Positions 1 through 9,237 are shown, counted from the first letter of the stretch. The stretch: DNA of 64,000 bases from Splendidivirga corallicola (GCA_030442035.1 JAUJEA010000013.1:124001-188000), one strand, 5' to 3'. The notes: generated from the sequence alone by a model not told the origin. Made by a program: numbers and translations.

Positions 1-2
1 AT

Positions 3-536
3 AGTGATATTCAATTGGAAGATGTTGTAAGGTCCGTTAAAGATTCAGGTGCTGATTTTCTGTTGTTTGGGGGGGCGATGACTATGAGAAACCTTCAGGC
101 ATCCTGGTATTTAAAACATATCCAGAAAAGTTATCCGGAGCTTATGCATAAGTATGAAACACTTTACAATTTCAGTCATAACAATGATACATATCAGGGA
201 AACCTTGTTCCACAGGCTTCCTACTTACTTTCCAATCATAGAAAATTAATTAAGTTGTGTAAAGACTACGAATTACCCGTAAGAATAAAACGTTTTATTC
301 CTGCTGATTTTCGAAAGCTGAATTATGAAGTAGCAGAAGTAATATTACATCGTTCCAGGAGTAAGCAGCTCACCGGAAAACCTTATGAAAACTTTTTTTG
401 GGCGGGGCAACACATACAAAATTTAAATGAATCCATTCAGGATATTTATTCAAGAAATGCGCTGAGCACAATCTCAAATGTCACTGGTGAAGTACTGGAG
501 ATGGTTAAGCATTTATTAGAGAATCCATATCATTGA
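3..536 (+). CDS. Radical SAM protein, SplB-like family, C-terminal part (cut by window edge)
   Basis: The reading frame is open to the left edge, so only the last 177 or so codons are present and the true start lies outside the window. The visible part resembles the C-terminal region of SPL-family radical SAM proteins: a GADFLLFGG strand, a segment on pre-elongated Pro-Glu-Leu and Tyr-rich helices, a YELPVRIKRFIP segment, and a WAGQHIQNL motif. The radical SAM CxxxCxxC cluster would be upstream and cannot be seen. Family assignment is from remembered similarity of the tail only; substrate unknown. Confidence 0.6.
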   Translation, partial: SDIQLEDVVRSVKDSGADFLLFGGAMTMRNLQASWYLKHIQKSYPELMHKYETLYNFSHNNDTYQGNLVPQASYLLSNHRKLIKLCKDYELPVRIKRFIPADFRKLNYEVAEVILHRSRSKQLTGKPYENFFWAGQHIQNLNESIQDIYSRNALSTISNVTGEVLEMVKHLLENPYH

Positions 537-721
537 GAATTACTTTAACATAGTAGGGATCATTATTTTTTGAGATCATGATAATTCATGTAGAATTATC
601 CTATTACTTACATCGGCTCAAAATGTCGATTACCTCTCCAGCAATTTAAGTATCAATTATAAATATTTGTAGTTGGTGCAAAACCACCAACATTCGATTT
701 TAACACTTAAATCTCACCATT

Positions 722-1156
722 ATGTTCAATAACAAGAAGGTACAGAAAACTACAGCTAAAGCGACTACGGAAAATAGTTTGTTTGGTAGAGGCTGTGTTT
801 TTGAAGGCAATATTGAGTCGACTGATAACCTGAGAATAGATGGTAAAATTATTGGTATTATTAAGGCAAAATCGAAAATTGTAACTGGTCAGGAATCTGT
901 GATAGAGGGCGATATTTGGACTGATCAGGCCGAAATTGCCGGTGTTATCAAGGGTAATGTTGTTGTCAAGGATACACTCGTTCTAAAGCCTACCGCAGCT
1001 GTTTACGGTGATATTACTGCTGACAAACTGATCATGGAAGAGGGCGCTAAAATCAGCGGTAATTGTAAGATTGAGTCCAACGTGAAAGAGGTTACATTTC
1101 AGAGTGATCAGACCCAGAAAAACAGTACGGAATCTTATGTAAGCGCTACAGGTTAA
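722..1156 (+). CDS. Bactofilin family polymer-forming cytoskeletal protein
   Basis: A 144-residue protein with a short disordered basic N-terminus (residues 1-18), then a repetitive hydrophobic/Gly core (about 20-125) of the bactofilin (DUF583) right-handed beta-helix type, containing the typical FEGNIESTDNLRIDGKIIG start and a GNVVVKDTLVLKPTA rung. Bactofilins self-assemble into nucleotide-free filaments that scaffold cell-shape, envelope or motility proteins. The gene stands alone, 185 bp after the radical SAM gene and convergent with the next gene. No M23 peptidase partner, a frequent bactofilin neighbour, is adjacent. Confidence 0.9.
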   Translation: MFNNKKVQKTTAKATTENSLFGRGCVFEGNIESTDNLRIDGKIIGIIKAKSKIVTGQESVIEGDIWTDQAEIAGVIKGNVVVKDTLVLKPTAAVYGDITADKLIMEEGAKISGNCKIESNVKEVTFQSDQTQKNSTESYVSATG

Positions 1157-1214
1157 AGAGCTTCGAAATATCGAAATAGATTTAGGAATACAAATACACC
1201 TCTTCCCTCGTAGA

Positions 1215-2222
1215 TTACAAAAAGGAGGACAAATTGATATTGTTGTTTTCGATGATTTCTCGCATCAAGGAATAATCAATGTCTGAACATCTGGCAAAGC
1301 CTTCGGTTCCATAGAGCTTGGTAAATACCGTTTTCCCTTCATCCGTCATAGCATAGCGCATCAACGCAAAGCTGATTTTATAAGCGATATTCTTTGGGAT
1401 TTCTTTACTGAAAACGACCGGATCGTTTGGAATTGGATCTGTCAATGTGATAATCTTTATTTTGTCTTCAACATCGGGATATAAATCCTTTACTCTGCTT
1501 CTGGCATCTCTGATGGTACCATCATTTGCAGGCTCCGAGTAGAATGTGGCACCAGCATCCGCTTTACCTTCATAGATCATTTTTACAACATTATCATGTT
1601 TGTTCGCAAAGAATACTTCAGAGCATTCTATGTTCTGATCAGCCAAAATCTTTCTTGGAAAAAGAAAACCTGAAGTCGATGAGCTATCCGTGAAAACAAA
1701 TCGCTTGCCTTGCATGTCTGCAATTGAATTGATACCACTTTCAACACTGGCAATGATTTGACCATTGTAAGTTGATTTGCCGTATCGCAAGGCTCTGAGA
1801 CATGCCTGTGCCCCGTATTTTTTATTTGCCAAAATATATCCGAATGAATTCATGATGGCCATATCCACCTGCTCGTTTCCAAATCCCTCGATCAGGGACG
1901 TATAATCTTTTGGTATATGCACCTCAAATGAAAAGCCGGTCTCTTTTTGAAGGGAGGCTAAAATTTCCTTGGAACTTTCTTTGATCGTTTGTTCACTGAC
2001 CGAAGGTGTGAAATAAAAACGAATTGGTCTTTCAGGTGATCCTATTGAGTTATCAGAAGATTTCTCAGTTTCTTCGTCAATGTTTGCACCTGACTTTTGT
2101 TCCAAAGCAACGGTGCTGTTTTTTGCAGGTTGATTTGCTACTTCCTCTCCTTTTTTTGAGGAGCATGAATAAATGCAACTTACTATAAGTAGTGATAGAA
2201 AAAATTGAATGTTTTTCATCAT
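1215..2222 (-). CDS. PhnD/PtxB-like phosphate/phosphonate-binding lipoprotein
   Basis: A 335-residue predicted lipoprotein: short hydrophobic signal with candidate lipidation cysteines at 16 and 20, then a Ser/Asn/Lys linker, then a periplasmic binding protein type II fold from about residue 65. Family-typical features are the RPIRFYFTPS first strand, the DMAIMNSFGYILA segment, GKRFVFTDSSSTSG (a Ser/Thr-rich oxyanion-binding loop) and the DAGATFYSEPAND hinge. Such proteins normally feed PhnC/PhnE-type ABC importers of phosphonate or phosphite, but no permease or ATPase gene is near. It may be an orphan binding protein or a sensor input. Two adjacent ATG codons could serve as start. Confidence 0.8.
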   Translation of the reverse strand: MMKNIQFFLSLLIVSCIYSCSSKKGEEVANQPAKNSTVALEQKSGANIDEETEKSSDNSIGSPERPIRFYFTPSVSEQTIKESSKEILASLQKETGFSFEVHIPKDYTSLIEGFGNEQVDMAIMNSFGYILANKKYGAQACLRALRYGKSTYNGQIIASVESGINSIADMQGKRFVFTDSSSTSGFLFPRKILADQNIECSEVFFANKHDNVVKMIYEGKADAGATFYSEPANDGTIRDARSRVKDLYPDVEDKIKIITLTDPIPNDPVVFSKEIPKNIAYKISFALMRYAMTDEGKTVFTKLYGTEGFARCSDIDYSLMREIIENNNINLSSFL

Positions 2223-2354
2223 GGGCCATTTTTTTCACAAGAAAAGAAATTTTGAAAAAATGACTGATGGAGAAATAAAACAAATATTGCATGCGTAAAG
2301 CTATGAGCTGGATTGTGTAAATGTTTGTTAACCAATGAGAAAGGGTGGAAGGTA

Positions 2355-2867
2355 TCATTCGAATGCTAAAAACTCACTGCCATATTGCACTGTACCAGCT
2401 TTACCTTTTAAAGCTCCGTCCTGAAGCTCCAGGGCCATGAATGCCTCTTCAGGTACCTTAAAGGGACTTTTTATCTGCCAATCTGATGCTTTTTTAAAAC
2501 CAAACTTAGGATAATAGCCAGCATGACCTAATACAATGACAGCTTCAAATCCCAGCTCTTTTGCCTGCTTTAGCCCGTTTTTGATAAGTTTCTTTCCGAT
2601 ACCCTGGTTTTGCCAATCTGGATGTACGGCCATGGGAGCCAAAGCAAGCAGTTTCAGATCAGGAGAAGTAGGGATTCTGATTTTTGTAAAAAGAATATGA
2701 CCAACAACTTGTTTGTCTTCAACAGCAACAATTGACAATGCTTTAATGAAATTGTTCCCTTGCCTGATATTTTCAATAAGCTCGCTTTCATCGCGCTGCC
2801 CAAAAGCCAATTGGTTCACTTCATAGATTTGAGTATGATCTCTATCTTGTTCCGGTCGAATTTCCAT
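2355..2867 (-). CDS. GNAT family N-acetyltransferase (YhbS-like)
   Basis: A 170-residue acetyltransferase of the GNAT fold. The acetyl-CoA pyrophosphate loop is the VHPDWQNQGIGKKLI segment (Q/RxxGxG/A-type motif, about residues 97-111), followed by the IVLGHAGYYPKFGFKKA segment typical of the YhbS branch (COG3153). The substrate is not predictable. It lies just upstream, in transcription order, of the PhnD-like lipoprotein on the same strand, with a 132-bp gap, so cotranscription is possible but not shown. Confidence 0.85.
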   Translation of the reverse strand: MEIRPEQDRDHTQIYEVNQLAFGQRDESELIENIRQGNNFIKALSIVAVEDKQVVGHILFTKIRIPTSPDLKLLALAPMAVHPDWQNQGIGKKLIKNGLKQAKELGFEAVIVLGHAGYYPKFGFKKASDWQIKSPFKVPEEAFMALELQDGALKGKAGTVQYGSEFLAFE

Positions 2868-3320
2868 AAGACAAAATTAAGGATATCATGAAACGAAATT
2901 CTCACAAAAAACAGATCAATGTAAAATTTCTCTAACTCTTTTTAAACTTTAACACTTTAACACTTTAACACTTTAACACTTTAACCTCAACTTTAATATT
3001 CCGTAAATCAATACTGAATAAATTTAAAAATGTCAATACTACGACATTTCACGATATATTGATTATCCCGAAATAGTAAAATTGGATTATATTTAGCCTT
3101 TCTTTCGAAGACATTAAAAACACGTGATCAATTTCCAAAGCAATTGTCAGGATTGAAGCTTAACATAATGTGTGAATTCTGTATCGATTAGTGCAGAGAA
3201 ATTGAGCTATTCCGATAAACTATTGAATGCATTACTGAAATGCATTGCTCCTTTGTATTCGAATGAAATCCGGATTGAATTTTCATTACTGAACATCTGC
3301 AAAACACCAAATAGAAACTC
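2868..3320. other. Divergent intergenic region with an octanucleotide tandem repeat
   Basis: This 453-bp AT-rich stretch separates the minus-strand acetyltransferase from the plus-strand PQQ dehydrogenase and should hold both promoters. I see no credible gene in it. Its one distinctive element is the 8-bp tandem repeat listed separately. Confidence 0.6.
2951..2982. repeat. Four perfect tandem copies of AACACTTT
   Basis: The unit AACACTTT occurs four times head to tail, preceded by a degenerate copy (AAACTTT, 2944-2950) and followed by AACCTC. It lies 84 bp upstream of the acetyltransferase start. An 8-bp unit can change copy number by slippage; here that would change promoter spacing rather than a reading frame. 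Confidence 0.9.
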
Positions 3321-4616
3321 ATGAAAAACTTAAGTATCCTTTTATTAATGCTTGTGGCAGGCATATTTGCTTGTTCTGAAAACAAACAGGACACTCCGGT
3401 GGACAATCAGCCTGATCTAGTAGCTGATTCAAATAATGGTGACATTCAACTTCCAGAAAATTTTGGAGCTGTGGTTGTAAGCGATAGTGTGGGAAGAGGA
3501 AGGCATATCGCAGTCAATGAAAACGGTGATATGTATGTGAGGTTGAGAAGGGCAAAAAATGATGGAGGTATCGTGCTCCTGAAAGATGAGAATGGAGATG
3601 GAAAAGCCGATTCGGATAAATATTTTGTAACAAGTACAGGAACAGATATTAGGCTCTACAACGGCTACCTCTACTATTCCCATAAAGATGGTATATATAG
3701 GATTAAGCTTGAAAATGGTGAGCTTCCTGAAAATTGGACTGAAGAAACCATTGCGACTTTTCCTACGCAGGAAAGTGGACATGTTTCAAAGTCTTTCACC
3801 TTTGACAATGCAGGAAATATGTATGTGAACTTTGGCTCTATTTCCAATGCTTGCCAGGAAGAAAAGAGAACAAAGGGTTCTCCGGGACAGGATCCTTGCC
3901 CCGAGCTTGAGGTACGCGCGGGAGTTTGGCGTTTTTCTGCCGATAAGCTTAATCAAACACAAGAAAATGATGGTTACCGATATGCTACCGGAATCAGAAA
4001 TATTGTGGGACTCGATTGGAACGATCAGGATAATACGCTGTATGTTACGCAACATGGTCGTGATCAGTTAAGTGAACTTTGGCCTGACTCATTTACGGAT
4101 GAGCAAAGAAGGGATCTACCGGCAGAAGAATTTTTAAGGGTAAACGATGGAGATGATTTTGGCTGGCCCTACTGTTTTTATGATCAGTTCCAAAAGAAAA
4201 GAGTCACAGCTCCTGAGTACGGTGGTGACGGACAGCAATCCGAGCGTTGCGAAGGAACCAAGGACCCTCTGGTAGCCTTTCCGGGCCATATGGCTCCAAA
4301 TGATTTATTGTTTTATACAGGTGACCAATTTCCGGATAAATATAAAAATGGTGCTTTCATTGCTTTTCATGGTTCCTGGAATAGAGCACCTTTCGATCAG
4401 GCCGGATTTTTTGTTGTATTTGTGCCTTTCAATAATGGAGAACCTTCTCAAGATTGGGAAGTATTTGCTGATGGTTTTGCAGGACCTACACCGGTTAAAC
4501 AACCAAGGGATGCAGTAGCAAGACCTTGCGGCCTGGCACAGGGACCTGATGGTTCATTATATGTTGTAGATTCTCAGAAAGGAAAAGTTTGGAGAATTTT
4601 CTATAAATCTGCTTAA
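3321..4616 (+). CDS. PQQ-dependent sugar (sorbosone-type) dehydrogenase lipoprotein
   Basis: A 431-residue protein with a lipoprotein signal ending in AGIFAC (Cys18), then a six-bladed beta-propeller of the glucose/sorbosone dehydrogenase family. Family landmarks are the early RGRHIAVNENGDMYV blade, the RYATGIRNIVGLDW segment, NDGDDFGWPYC, the AFHGSWNR motif and the C-terminal PCGLAQGPDGSLYVVDSQKGKVWRI strands. Members oxidise aldoses or related sugars using PQQ in the periplasm. The next gene, 10 bp downstream, encodes a cytochrome c lipoprotein that is the obvious electron acceptor. PQQ synthesis genes are not in the window; substrate unknown. Confidence 0.85.
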   Translation: MKNLSILLLMLVAGIFACSENKQDTPVDNQPDLVADSNNGDIQLPENFGAVVVSDSVGRGRHIAVNENGDMYVRLRRAKNDGGIVLLKDENGDGKADSDKYFVTSTGTDIRLYNGYLYYSHKDGIYRIKLENGELPENWTEETIATFPTQESGHVSKSFTFDNAGNMYVNFGSISNACQEEKRTKGSPGQDPCPELEVRAGVWRFSADKLNQTQENDGYRYATGIRNIVGLDWNDQDNTLYVTQHGRDQLSELWPDSFTDEQRRDLPAEEFLRVNDGDDFGWPYCFYDQFQKKRVTAPEYGGDGQQSERCEGTKDPLVAFPGHMAPNDLLFYTGDQFPDKYKNGAFIAFHGSWNRAPFDQAGFFVVFVPFNNGEPSQDWEVFADGFAGPTPVKQPRDAVARPCGLAQGPDGSLYVVDSQKGKVWRIFYKSA

Positions 4617-4626
4617 ATAATAAAAT

Positions 4627-5085
4627 ATGAGAAGACTAGTATTTTTGAGTTTTGCCGTTTCTATTTTCACGGCATGTGGGACAGCTAGTAGTAGTAAGAA
4701 TGAAAAAGAAGATGAAAAATTAAGTGTTGTTGAAGTCAGCGAGGCCCGGATCAATGCGGGTAAGGAGGTATATCAAACCTATTGTTTTGCTTGTCACATG
4801 CAAGATGGAGGAGGAGTTCCTAACCTGAATCCACCACTGATTAAAAGCCCCTGGGTAAATGGTGATAAAGAAACATTGATCAAGATCGTGTTGAACGGAT
4901 CAGCAGGAGGACAATATGAGGTCGATGGTGAGCTATTTTATAGTGCTATGACTCCTCATAATTTCTTATCGGATCAACAAATTGCAGATGTATTAACTTT
5001 TGTAAGAAACAATTTTGAAAACAAGGCCAGTGCTGTGACTGCAGAAGAGGTTTTGAAAATAAGAAATGCATTGAAACAGGAATAG
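4627..5085 (+). CDS. Class I c-type cytochrome lipoprotein
   Basis: A 152-residue lipoprotein (lipobox IFTAC, Cys17) with one haem c site, CFACH at residues 53-57, and a likely distal ligand Met108 in the YSAMTPH segment. The fold matches single-haem class I cytochromes that accept electrons from periplasmic dehydrogenases. It starts 10 bp after the PQQ dehydrogenase stop and is followed by a strong terminator, so the two genes form a complete two-gene unit that passes electrons from sugar oxidation to the respiratory chain. Confidence 0.9.
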   Translation: MRRLVFLSFAVSIFTACGTASSSKNEKEDEKLSVVEVSEARINAGKEVYQTYCFACHMQDGGGVPNLNPPLIKSPWVNGDKETLIKIVLNGSAGGQYEVDGELFYSAMTPHNFLSDQQIADVLTFVRNNFENKASAVTAEEVLKIRNALKQE

Positions 5086-5182
5086 GGCTTTAGACCTCTT
5101 TATTCCAATTATTAAATTGCATTTTGATTGCCGGTGTCATACGTTGGTCCATGATTAACTCGAAAAAATAAAAATGATACCT

Positions 5183-5217
5183 GGGATTTGGGAACTTTAC
5201 ACTCAAATCCCTTTTTT
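5183..5217 (+). terminator. Rho-independent terminator after the cytochrome gene
   Basis: GGGATTTG (5183-5190) pairs perfectly with CAAATCCC (5204-5211), extended inward by a G-U and a G-C pair, with a 9-nt loop and six T immediately after. It ends the dehydrogenase-cytochrome unit. The hairpin also shows that the ATG at 5174, in frame with the TonB receptor, is not that gene's real start. Confidence 0.85.
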
Positions 5218-5242
5218 ATCAAATAACGGATCTTTTCAATTA

Positions 5243-7531
5243 ATGAAGCTGAATAATTTGCGCCATATCGTTTTTGTTCTGCTGTTGCTTACATCACTTC
5301 AAGGTGTTGCGCAGCGCGCCATGCAAGGAAGAATTTTTGATGCCACCAACAAAGAGGGATTGGTCGGAGCGGTCATCATGCATCACAACGACAGTTCCAT
5401 TCTGGCCATAAGCGATGATAAGGGATCTTTTAAGATTGATGATATTGGAAGATTTCAGTCTCTGTTAATTTCTCATCTGGGCTATCATGCCATGACTGTT
5501 GAGGTAAAAGAAGGACAAGATTTCCTTTACCTCCCGTTGTCGCCTGATCCTTTGAAAATAGAGGGGGTGGTTGTTAATGCCTACCAGGGATCTCAGGAAT
5601 TGTTAAATGTTCCCGGGGCCGTAACTGTTATCACAAAAAAGGATTTGGAAAGAGATAACGAGGTGATCATTACTCCGGTCCTGAATAGAGTGCCTGGTGT
5701 ATATATGCATTCCGGGACTTTAAATACCAATAGAATTACTATTCGTGGGATTGGGTCCAGGTCTCTATTTTCCACAAATAAGGTAAGGGCTTATTTCAAT
5801 GACATTCCATTGACCAGCGGAGAAGGGGAGACCACCCTTGAAGATATTGATTTGAGTCTTATCCAAAGAGTGGATGTGATCAAGGGGCCGGCTTCCAGTG
5901 TTTTCGGTGCCGGTTTAGGTGGAACCATCAATCTCATTACTAAAACCCCTGTTTATCAAAAAACCTCCATTCGTTCATCCGGGCTCATCGGGTCTTATGG
6001 GCTTTTTAGAAATGTAAGTAGTTTTAACCATAGTACGGATGATCATAATATCAGCATTACTTACAATAAGGTCCATAGCGATGGTTATCGGGAAAATAAT
6101 GAATATGACAGAAGTTCGGTGACAGCATTGGGAGAGTTTTACGGAAACAAGAATGTATTGAGTGTTCTGGCAAGCCTCATTACCCTCAAAGGATTTATCC
6201 CAAGTTCCATAGACAGCGCAACTTTTTTTTCAAATCCACAGGCTGCGGCTTTCACCTGGAGACAATCAATGGGCTTTGAAGATTATGACAGACTTTTGTT
6301 GGGAGTATCTAACCAAACAGAGATCACAGATAATCTTAGTAATACAACCAGTCTTTTCACAAGCTTTAGAAATTCATTTGAACCACGTCCTTTTAACATA
6401 TTGGCCGAAAAGACACAGGCTGTTGGAGTAAGGAGTGTTTTTGCATTTGGTCAAAAACTTTTGTCAAGATCTTTGAAATGGACCCTGGGAGGAGAGTATT
6501 TTATTGATTGGCACAATTGGCAGACTTATGAGAACAACAGTAGGGTACTAGGCGCTATTTTGAGCGATAATAATGAACAAAGAAATTATTTTAATCTATT
6601 TGCACAATTTCAATACAGTCTGTCATCTCGTACTACATTGTCAGGCGGAGTGAATTTAAATCAAACAACTTTTTCCTTGAAAGATCGGTTTGTTCCGGAT
6701 AGTATTGATCAATCAGGAAAATATGAATTCGATGCGATTCTTTCACCAAGAATTGCTATATCTCATCAGGTCCTTGATAACTTGTCCATTTATGCCAATA
6801 TCAGTCATGGATTTTCCACACCAACGCTGGATGAGACCTTAACGCCGGATGGATTGATCAATCTTAATATTCAACCCGAGACGGGGTATAACTTTGAAAT
6901 AGGTAGCAAAGGATCACTATGGCAAAATAAACTGTATTATGATCTGGCCATTTATTCCATGCGGATCAGGAATTTATTGGTTGCCAGACGAACAGCCGAA
7001 GATGCATTTATTGGCATCAATGCAGGTAAGACCAAGCACAACGGCGTTGAACTAAACCTTAACTATTATTTCATTCAAAATTCCAATAATACCCTGAATA
7101 GTTATTTAAGCTATACCTTGGCTGATTATAGCTTTGATGAATTCGTGGATGGAGAAAGTGATTTTTCCGGAAATGACCTTACAGGGACCCCATCCAATGT
7201 TTTGAATATTGGAGTTGATTTTTCATCGACCACAGGTTTTTACGGTAATGCCAATTTCCAGTTTGTGGACGAAGCCCCTATTACCGATGCCAATACTGTC
7301 TATTCCAACAGTTATTCATTGGTAAATCTAAAAGCAGGATTCAGGAAAAGCTTCGGGCGATTTGATATAGACTTTTATGGGGGATTAAATAATCTTTTTG
7401 ATGAGCATTACGCATCCATGCTATTGGTGAACGCCAGCAGTTTCGGAGGCAATGCACCCAGGTATTTCTATCCCGGTTTACCAAGAAATTATTATATTGG
7501 ATTATCACTAGGCTTTCAATTGAAAGAATAA
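5243..7531 (+). CDS. TonB-dependent outer membrane receptor
   Basis: A 762-residue receptor when started at the ATG at 5243, which gives a clean signal peptide ending in LQGVAQ; the in-frame ATG at 5174 lies upstream of the preceding terminator hairpin and would add 23 unhelpful residues. Order of parts: signal peptide, carboxypeptidase-like regulatory domain (about 26-110), plug domain (about 120-225, with VPGAVTVITKKDLERDN, RGIGSR and the IQRVDVIKGPASSVFGAG motif), then a 22-strand barrel ending in an aromatic-rich strand. It probably imports an iron chelate, vitamin or similar ligand. No SusD partner is present, which argues against a glycan Sus pair. Confidence 0.9.
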   Translation: MKLNNLRHIVFVLLLLTSLQGVAQRAMQGRIFDATNKEGLVGAVIMHHNDSSILAISDDKGSFKIDDIGRFQSLLISHLGYHAMTVEVKEGQDFLYLPLSPDPLKIEGVVVNAYQGSQELLNVPGAVTVITKKDLERDNEVIITPVLNRVPGVYMHSGTLNTNRITIRGIGSRSLFSTNKVRAYFNDIPLTSGEGETTLEDIDLSLIQRVDVIKGPASSVFGAGLGGTINLITKTPVYQKTSIRSSGLIGSYGLFRNVSSFNHSTDDHNISITYNKVHSDGYRENNEYDRSSVTALGEFYGNKNVLSVLASLITLKGFIPSSIDSATFFSNPQAAAFTWRQSMGFEDYDRLLLGVSNQTEITDNLSNTTSLFTSFRNSFEPRPFNILAEKTQAVGVRSVFAFGQKLLSRSLKWTLGGEYFIDWHNWQTYENNSRVLGAILSDNNEQRNYFNLFAQFQYSLSSRTTLSGGVNLNQTTFSLKDRFVPDSIDQSGKYEFDAILSPRIAISHQVLDNLSIYANISHGFSTPTLDETLTPDGLINLNIQPETGYNFEIGSKGSLWQNKLYYDLAIYSMRIRNLLVARRTAEDAFIGINAGKTKHNGVELNLNYYFIQNSNNTLNSYLSYTLADYSFDEFVDGESDFSGNDLTGTPSNVLNIGVDFSSTTGFYGNANFQFVDEAPITDANTVYSNSYSLVNLKAGFRKSFGRFDIDFYGGLNNLFDEHYASMLLVNASSFGGNAPRYFYPGLPRNYYIGLSLGFQLKE

Positions 7532-7552
7532 GCTTTCATAAACCGGGAATTT

Positions 7553-8074
7553 ATGAAATTTCAAATCATTACTTTTTCTTTCTTGATATTTTCATTGGGT
7601 ACATCTTTGGCTCAATCCAATAGCCATGCTTGTTCGGAGGATGAATTTTATCAAAAATTAGATTTCTGGGTAGGAGAGTGGAAAGTATATGATACTTCGG
7701 GAAAGTTAGTTGGGAATAACAAGATCGAAAAAATTCTTAACGGTTGTGCGGTCATGGAACATTGGACATCGGTGGGTGGTTCGGAAGGGAAAAGTCTTTT
7801 TTATGTAGATAATAATACAAGAAACTGGAAGCAAGTTTGGGTCACACAAGGCGCTAAGACGGTAGGTGGACAAAAAGAGAAAACAATGATCAAGGCATTT
7901 GTGAATGGAGGCCTGCGCTTTCAGGGAGAGTTGCTGGCCGGAGACAAAACTTTTTTAGACAGAACTACGCTGACGCCCAATCATGACGGTTCTGTCAGGC
8001 AGCTCATTGAAATTTCCAGAGATGCGGGAAAGACCTGGTCAAAAAGTTTTGAAGGTATTTATAGGAAAGAGTAA
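7553..8074 (+). CDS. Secreted DUF1579-like beta-barrel protein
   Basis: A 173-residue exported protein (signal peptide ending near SLAQS) with the segment LDFWVGEWKVYDTSGKLVG followed by alternating strands and ending GKTWSKSFEGIYRK. The FWVGEW motif and layout resemble calycin-like DUF1579-type proteins of unknown role. It begins 22 bp after the TonB receptor and may be cotranscribed with it. Only the fold class is inferred. Confidence 0.65.
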   Translation: MKFQIITFSFLIFSLGTSLAQSNSHACSEDEFYQKLDFWVGEWKVYDTSGKLVGNNKIEKILNGCAVMEHWTSVGGSEGKSLFYVDNNTRNWKQVWVTQGAKTVGGQKEKTMIKAFVNGGLRFQGELLAGDKTFLDRTTLTPNHDGSVRQLIEISRDAGKTWSKSFEGIYRKE

Positions 8075-8277
8075 GCTGCTACAACCTTGGAAGATATACC
8101 TATTCATAGCTGACCTTCCACCGTTGCTACTAAAAACAAGTTCAAATCATTCCGGATATCGATAGTTGTTAAAACATCCAAAATGTATATCTCTAGTGAT
8201 TAAGGGGTTATTATAAACTTCATTGCTTATCATCCCGACTACCTCATTTTTATAATTTTTTGCTGTTCTAAACAAGT

Positions 8278-8323
8278 TCATACTTTAGTATGAGTGACTA
8301 TTATCACCTTGAAATTACATTTG
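8278..8323 (+). promoter_or_regulatory. Palindrome plus candidate -7 box upstream of the WD40 gene
   Basis: TCATACT (8278-8284) and AGTATGA (8287-8293) form a 7-bp inverted repeat with a 2-bp centre. TACATTTG at 8316-8323 fits the Bacteroidota -7 consensus TAnnTTTG and lies 33 bp before the ATG. The palindrome sits about where the -33 region would be, as an operator could. No good -33 TTG is seen at standard spacing. Confidence 0.35.
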
Positions 8324-8355
8324 GGCCAATGTTGAACCAAAAATAAAATTTACTT

Positions 8356-9237
8356 ATGGAACCGATTGTCATTCAAGCGCATTCATCACACGTTAACAAA
8401 GTTTTCTTTACACCAGATAACGATTCTGTGATAAGTCTTGGATTTAGTGGAGAGCTAAGGGAATGGGAGGTTGGTAAGTGGGCACTAAAAAAAGAGTATG
8501 TTGGACACACCAAAACCGTGAATGGAGCTGTTTTCTTGGATAATGGTAAAACCCTGATTTCTGCCGCCGCTGATGGCCTCATCAAATTCTGGGATACTTC
8601 TACTGGTGAATGTTTAAAAACTTTTGATGAGCAGAAAAAAGGAATCGGATCATTGAGAAAAACTTCGGACAACGAGTATTTGATCACAAGCTCTCCTGAT
8701 AAAATGATCGTGTTAAGGGAGCTTCCCTCCGGTAAAATACTGAAGGAAGTGAAAAGCAATGCAAAGAACATAGGAGCAATGGCCATTTCGAAGAAGGCAG
8801 ATTTGGCTATTGTCGGAGGGTTAGGAGGTACTATCCAAATATTCTCCTTACCGGAATGTGTACTTGTTCGAAACATGGAGGCGCACGAAGTTGCAATCAA
8901 CAGTTTCAGATTTTTCAATCAGGATAAACATGCTGTTTCAGTAGGTTATACAGGAGCTTTGAAAATTTGGGATGTTAACAATTGGAAGGAACAAAATATA
9001 ATGGAGTTGGGTGAGAAAGGATACTACGGTATTGCGATCCATCCAAATGAACAATATATAGCCCTGAGTATGCCAGGAAAAGTGAAAATTTGGTCTCTTC
9101 CGGAGTTGAAGGAGGTCAAGGAATTACCGGTAAAGGTGAAGGGCAATTACGGATTGAATTTTTCGTCGGATGGAAAAATGCTGGCATTGGCCTCTGCTGA
9201 TAAAAGAGTTCGCATTTGGACGGATGTAATGACCTGA
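8356..9237 (+). CDS. WD40 repeat protein
   Basis: A 293-residue protein made almost wholly of WD40 blades, for example HSSHVNKVFFTPDNDSVIS..LREWEV at the start and GHTKTVNGAVFLDNGKTL..IKFWDT next, with seven blades by eye, enough for one closed propeller. There is no signal peptide, so it should be cytoplasmic and act as a protein-binding platform. No kinase, caspase or other effector domain is fused. It is preceded by 281 bp of non-coding DNA containing a palindrome, so it probably has its own promoter. Confidence 0.9.
   Translation: MEPIVIQAHSSHVNKVFFTPDNDSVISLGFSGELREWEVGKWALKKEYVGHTKTVNGAVFLDNGKTLISAAADGLIKFWDTSTGECLKTFDEQKKGIGSLRKTSDNEYLITSSPDKMIVLRELPSGKILKEVKSNAKNIGAMAISKKADLAIVGGLGGTIQIFSLPECVLVRNMEAHEVAINSFRFFNQDKHAVSVGYTGALKIWDVNNWKEQNIMELGEKGYYGIAIHPNEQYIALSMPGKVKIWSLPELKEVKELPVKVKGNYGLNFSSDGKMLALASADKRVRIWTDVMT

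Noticed and set aside
2077-2358. 93-codon minus-strand frame overlapping the PhnD-like gene
   Set aside because: It is a shadow frame of the lipoprotein gene's 5' end without protein character.
5174-5242. N-terminal extension of the TonB receptor
   Set aside because: It spans the terminator hairpin of the preceding unit, and the ATG at 5243 gives a proper signal peptide.
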